This document shows, one piece after another, positions 60,651 to 64,000 of a DNA stretch of 64,000 bases; position 1 is the first letter of the stretch; the number at the start of each line of letters is the position of its first letter. The translations under genes were made by a program, and so were the position numbers. The DNA comes from Paraburkholderia haematera (GTDB lineage Bacteria; Pseudomonadota; Gammaproteobacteria; Burkholderiales; Burkholderiaceae): assembly GCF_905220975.1 (NCBI RefSeq), contig NZ_CAJNBK010000014.1, forward strand, positions 62,001 to 126,000. Reading direction: 5' to 3'. The notes under the pieces were generated by a model. The model was not told where the DNA came from and did no database searches. It saw nothing but the letters and a program-made list of their open reading frames with translations.

Positions 60651-61991
60651 CTATGCAGGCGGCATGGTATCGAGTTTCACCGCCGAGTTTTTGAGACCTT
60701 TGAAAATCCGCTCGGCGACCTTGCCCGGAAACCGGCCGGGCAATTCGGCCGAGACTCGCGCGATGACCTCCGGCGTCTGTTCGATCAGCCGCTGGATCAA
60801 CGGCTCGGCGTTCGCGCCGTACGAGCACCGCGGCGCCATGGCGTTGAAGTGACGCCGCTGCACATCGCGAAAGGCGTCGTGTTTGCTGCGCGACCACATC
60901 GCCATGGCGAGCTTGGCCTTGAACCATGACCATTGATTCGGGCCGTTGCCTTCTACCGGCCAGATCGACATCACGTCATAAAGCGGCGTCAGGCGGTACT
61001 GGCCACCCGCCAGCAAGCGAATGCTGAAGTTCTTGGCGTGGCCGTCCGGCGCCGCCAGCATCCAGAACAGAATCTGGCTTGCCAGCAGCGTTTCGATGTC
61101 CTGTTGCGCCGACGCCGATTGCTGGAGAATCCGCGCGAGGTCCAGCACGCCCGGACCGCCTTCGTTTTCGTACTTGCGATGCGACGGTACGCCATACACC
61201 TGGCAGAAGTCTTCCTGCGGCAGGCGCAGCAGCCATTGCCCGCTCGAATGCAGTTGCCGGTCGAAGCGTTCGACGCTCAGCACCCGTTGCTTGCCGAACG
61301 TCATGATTTCAGTGTTGGCCACCGGCAGGCCGTAGGCGCGCAGGATCCGCAAACACAGCCATTCGTTTTCGACCGAAGTGCTGAGGTCGGCGAGCCTGTT
61401 GCCGACCAGCCCGAGCGGCAGCTTGAAAATATGTGTGGTGGGCGTGGCGCCATGCGGACGTTGCCACTTGCCGTCGTGCCACAGCAGGGCGGTTTTTTCC
61501 TGCGCGCCGGCGAGCGAGATGCGGAAATCGTCTGCTTCGCCGGGCGGGCCAAGGGCGGAGTTGCTGACGGTGCGCGCCAGCATGGCCTCGATCTCGCTGT
61601 CGGAGAGCGGCGTGCCTTCGATCCGTTCGACGCCGGCCGGCGCGTCGTCAGCGGCCAGCAACTGAACGGCGCCCACGCAATCGCGGCCGATGGCTTGCAG
61701 CAGGTCGAACGCCTCAAGCGTATCGGTCTGGTAGCGCTGGGCGATGCGCTTTCTGATCGCCTCGCTGTCGGGTAGCAGATTGTCGAAATAGTTGAGCACC
61801 CGTGGCCCTTTGTGCGCCACGTTGCTCGGCGCGAACGGCAGCGAGAGCGAAAGCGGCCTGCCAGCAGGCGAGGCGACCCATGCGGGGTCGTAAGTGAACT
61901 CCATGGGGCCGCGGGTGGGCAGGCGCCAGACGCCGACGCGCTCGCCGTTGGCCCACACCGAAAGCGCCCGGGAATGCGTTTGGCGGCCCAT
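60651..61991 (-). CDS. hipA: HipA-family serine/threonine kinase toxin
   Basis: 446 residues from ATG 61991, close to the 440 of E. coli HipA. Conserved features: N-terminal subdomain VWANGERVGVW, the autophosphorylated Ser159 in FRISLAGAQEKTALL (E. coli Ser150), ATP-site Lys in HIFKLP, VERFDR, catalytic Asp316/Asn321 in DGHAKNFS and Asp339 in LTPLYDV. All kinase residues are intact, so it should be active; E. coli HipA phosphorylates glutamyl-tRNA synthetase and induces persistence. hipB ends 2 bp upstream. Confidence 0.95.
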   Translation of the reverse strand: MGRQTHSRALSVWANGERVGVWRLPTRGPMEFTYDPAWVASPAGRPLSLSLPFAPSNVAHKGPRVLNYFDNLLPDSEAIRKRIAQRYQTDTLEAFDLLQAIGRDCVGAVQLLAADDAPAGVERIEGTPLSDSEIEAMLARTVSNSALGPPGEADDFRISLAGAQEKTALLWHDGKWQRPHGATPTTHIFKLPLGLVGNRLADLSTSVENEWLCLRILRAYGLPVANTEIMTFGKQRVLSVERFDRQLHSSGQWLLRLPQEDFCQVYGVPSHRKYENEGGPGVLDLARILQQSASAQQDIETLLASQILFWMLAAPDGHAKNFSIRLLAGGQYRLTPLYDVMSIWPVEGNGPNQWSWFKAKLAMAMWSRSKHDAFRDVQRRHFNAMAPRCSYGANAEPLIQRLIEQTPEVIARVSAELPGRFPGKVAERIFKGLKNSAVKLDTMPPA

Positions 61992-61993
61992 GC

Positions 61994-62248
61994 TTACCAC
62001 TCGATCAAAGGCGTTGGCTCAGGCGCCGGCTTGTTCTTGTCGCGTACCTGCAATTGCAGGCCGTAGGCGCCGCACAGCGCCAGCAATTGCGTGAGGGTGA
62101 GCGCGGTGGCGTCGGTTTCGAGCGCCGAGATGCGGCTCTGGCTGATGCCGACGCGCGCGGCGGCTTCGGCCTGGGTGAGACCGGCCTGGCGCCGGCCGGC
62201 GGCCAGCAGTTGGGCCATCTGGTCCGGTGTGGCGACGAGGTGGATCAT
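61994..62248 (-). CDS. hipB: HipB-family antitoxin (XRE HTH)
   Basis: 84 residues. HTH at about 19-45 (AGLTQAEAAARVGISQSRISALETDATALTLTQLLALCGAYGLQLQV), and a C-terminal tail ending in Trp (PTPLIEW), as in E. coli HipB whose C-terminal Trp docks into HipA. It neutralises HipA and represses the operon through the repeats at 62248-62378. The first codon lies at the edge of that array. Confidence 0.94.
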   Translation of the reverse strand: MIHLVATPDQMAQLLAAGRRQAGLTQAEAAARVGISQSRISALETDATALTLTQLLALCGAYGLQLQVRDKNKPAPEPTPLIEW

Positions 62249-62378
62249 GGCAAATTATCCGCGAGACGAATAAATGCATTTTATGCGTCACACAGATATT
62301 TGTCAAATATTCGTGTGACGCATATTCGGCAAATATCTGTCTGGCGAATAATTGGCAAATATCTGCGAGACGAATAAA
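62248..62378. promoter_or_regulatory. HipB operator array
   Basis: About 130 bp between hipB and the C39-like gene, AT-rich. Three direct copies of a 24-25 nt unit starting GGCAAAT and ending CGAATAA lie at 62249-62273, 62328-62351 and 62354-62377. Between the first and second is a 43-nt dyad at 62282-62324 with 19 of 21 arm positions paired. Five copies of CGAATA/TATTCG and four of a CAAATATCTG-like 10-mer are spread through it. Confidence 0.85.
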
Positions 62379-62452
62379 TTTCATCTGCGTGCGTCCCTGC
62401 TGGATGGCCGTGTAGCATGCTGTAAAAACATCTTCTACCGACTCCGCGACTC

Positions 62453-63085
62453 ATGAACGAACCGACGCTACGCCATAACGACGTGCCGTACTACACGCAA
62501 TGGGGCAGCCCCGACTGGGTGCGCCACATTGTCGAACAACAAGGCGACCCATGCGACGACCCATACTGGCAGCGCAGCGGTTTCGCCGACCCGGAGCGTT
62601 ACCGTTTCTGGGCCAAACGCCTGTGCGGTCTGACCTGCCTTGAATCCGCGCTCGACTACTGGGGCATCGAACACGCGCCGCGCGCCGCATTGCTGGATGA
62701 CGCGTTGCGCCACGGCGTATACCGGCTGCGCGACGACGGCGGCGTCGACGGCTTGATCTACCGGCCGTTCGCCGATTGGATCGGTGAGGCATTCGGCATT
62801 CAGGTCGAGGTGCTGCCGCAGGCGCGGCTTGAAGAACTCGCCGTGCGCATCGACGGCGACACGCTGGCGATCGTCTCCGTGAGCCCCGAGATTCGCTACC
62901 CCGAACGGCCGAATCAGCGCCAGGGCGGGCATCTGATTCTGCTGCACGGGCGTGATCGCGACGGCGTCTGGTTTCATAATCCGTCGGGCATCGCGCCTCA
63001 CCAGGCGGATGTGTATCTGTCGTTCGCAACAATGGCGCGTTTCTACGCAGGGCGTGGCATGACGCTCACCCGCATCGTGCGCTAG
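62453..63085 (+). CDS. Peptidase C39-like domain protein
   Basis: 210 residues. The candidate triad is Cys58 (RLCGLTCLESALDYWG), His160 (GGHLILLHG) and Asn176 (WFHNPSG), the pattern of the C39-like family 2. There is no ABC transporter or signal peptide, so it acts in the cytosol on an unknown substrate. It diverges from hipBA, sharing a control region. ATG follows CTCCGCGACTC, with no strong ribosome site. It could be a peptidase, deamidase or transglutaminase-like enzyme. Confidence 0.78.
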   Translation: MNEPTLRHNDVPYYTQWGSPDWVRHIVEQQGDPCDDPYWQRSGFADPERYRFWAKRLCGLTCLESALDYWGIEHAPRAALLDDALRHGVYRLRDDGGVDGLIYRPFADWIGEAFGIQVEVLPQARLEELAVRIDGDTLAIVSVSPEIRYPERPNQRQGGHLILLHGRDRDGVWFHNPSGIAPHQADVYLSFATMARFYAGRGMTLTRIVR

Positions 63086-63237
63086 ATGTGGCGGAGGCAC
63101 GCCGTACGGCGAATGCACTGATCGAGCCCGGTTTCTGTCAAGGGACTTCACACGGACATCCTTCGCATTCCCGCGATCCGGCCCCACGGCGCGCCGGGCG
63201 TCGTAGAATCGCTTGTTCCCGATTCCCGGAGTAACGC

Positions 63238-64000
63238 GTGTCTGATCAACCACACCCGCAGCCACGCCCACCGCGCTTTCGCCTGCCGCGCCGTGCCCGC
63301 ACGCCCTGGCAGGCGCCGCGCGCCCGCACGCTCTTCACGCGCCCCGCGGCGTCGCCGCAGCGCGTGCTGCTGCAGCGTGTCTACCTCGTGCTTGGCCTGT
63401 GTGTGCTTGCCTTCGCGGTGCTCTATCTCGATCGAGACGGTCTGCGTGACGCCAACCGCAAGGTGCTCGGCATCATCGATCTGATGTACTTCACGATGGT
63501 CACGGTCGCCACTGTCGGTTATGGCGATATCGTGCCGGTCACCGCCCGCGCGCGGCTCATCGACGCGTTCTTCATCGTGCCGATCCGTATCGTCATCTGG
63601 TTCGTGTTTCTGGGCACCGCCTATCAGTTCGTCATTCAACGCGTCATCGAGGAATTCCGCATGAAACGCCTGCAAAAACAACTGCGCGATCACGTCGTGG
63701 TGTGCGGCTACGGATTGAGCGGGTCGGTCGCGGTGCGCGAACTGCTGGAAAGCGGTTTCGCCGCGGAATCGATCGTTGTCATCGATTCACAGCAGGAGGC
63801 GCTCGAAGCGGCCACGGCGTTGGGCGTGGCGGGCCTGCTCGGCGATCCGTCGCGTGAGGACCTGTTGCAGCAGGCGCAGGTGCGCATCGCCAAGGCGGTG
63901 ATCATCGCCGTCAGCGACGACGCCATCGCGATCCTGCTCACACTGACCGTGCGCAGCGTCGCGCCGGACACGAAAATCGTCGTGCGGATTCAGGAGCAAA
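63238..64000 (+). CDS. Potassium channel protein with RCK (TrkA-N) domain, 5' part
   Basis: Starts at GTG 63238, preceded by CCCGGAG, and runs off the window. A basic Pro/Arg-rich cytosolic N-terminus leads to a membrane helix (VYLVLGLCVLAFAVLYL), the pore and selectivity filter MVTVATVGYGDIVPV, and a second helix (IRIVIWFVFLGTAYQFVI). A linker then joins the RCK domain (DHVVVCGYGLSGSVAVREL, GxGxxG-type, with an acidic VIDSQ). It is a two-helix K+ channel gated by ligand at the RCK ring. The C-terminus lies outside the window. Confidence 0.93.
   Translation, partial: MSDQPHPQPRPPRFRLPRRARTPWQAPRARTLFTRPAASPQRVLLQRVYLVLGLCVLAFAVLYLDRDGLRDANRKVLGIIDLMYFTMVTVATVGYGDIVPVTARARLIDAFFIVPIRIVIWFVFLGTAYQFVIQRVIEEFRMKRLQKQLRDHVVVCGYGLSGSVAVRELLESGFAAESIVVIDSQQEALEAATALGVAGLLGDPSREDLLQQAQVRIAKAVIIAVSDDAIAILLTLTVRSVAPDTKIVVRIQEQ

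Noticed and set aside
1..64000. tRNA, rRNA, CRISPR, IS elements, prophage genes, riboswitches
   Set aside because: No cloverleaf, spaced repeat array, transposase, integrase or known riboswitch core was seen by eye. A covariance search would be needed to exclude small RNAs.

Overview
The window is a GC-rich proteobacterial chromosome segment. Its gene content points to the Burkholderiaceae, most likely Paraburkholderia: a Burkholderia-type trimeric porin, an ACS-family hexuronate carrier, a TRAP system, a urea transporter, a Zur-like Fur protein, and dense G/C third positions in nearly every frame. This is inferred from family content; no 16S or tRNA gene is present. No CRISPR array, IS element, prophage or integrase was seen.

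Layout. 1-5063: the 3' part of a hybrid histidine kinase converges on a LuxR-type response regulator, followed by a short-Q-loop (CIO-like) cytochrome bd operon (cydA, cydB and a DUF2474 peptide) with a perfect FNR/ANR-type box upstream. 5425-6058: a toxin-first HigBA-type module. 6747-8189: a chloroperoxidase-type hydrolase and a DUF2867 protein.

8280-28609 is the main feature, a pectin/hexuronate/aldarate catabolic island. An exported GH28 polygalacturonase would release galacturonate, which could enter through a porin, two MFS carriers and a DctPQM TRAP system. Two uronate dehydrogenase paralogues and an SMP-30 lactonase would make the aldarate. GarD makes 5-keto-4-deoxyglucarate. From there both known exits are encoded: KdgD plus 2-oxoglutarate semialdehyde dehydrogenase to 2-oxoglutarate, and GarL plus GarR to pyruvate and glycerate. 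A FadR-family GntR regulator lies in the middle. Eight copies of one 21-bp dyad occur, exactly two in each of four control regions.

28832-41337: a tautomerase, a class II aldolase, a urea transporter, a glycolipid-binding-like protein, a four-gene Baeyer-Villiger monooxygenase operon with a perfect operator-like palindrome, an MscS channel, an orphan sulfonate-binding protein, MerR, GNAT and a Q/P/H-rich secreted peptide. 41465-52577: regulators and transporters (RpiR, DMT/MocR pair, TAXI binding protein, zinc-ribbon membrane protein, EmrB/TetR pair, RraA-like protein, receiver protein, Zur-like repressor). 52675-64000: two GSTs, a NERD-nuclease/helicase fusion, a phosphoribosyltransferase/HAD fusion, a molybdopterin-domain protein coupled to a hybrid kinase and facing a BetR-receiver regulator, a full-length HipBA module with an elaborate operator array, a C39-like protein, and the 5' part of a K+ channel with an RCK domain.
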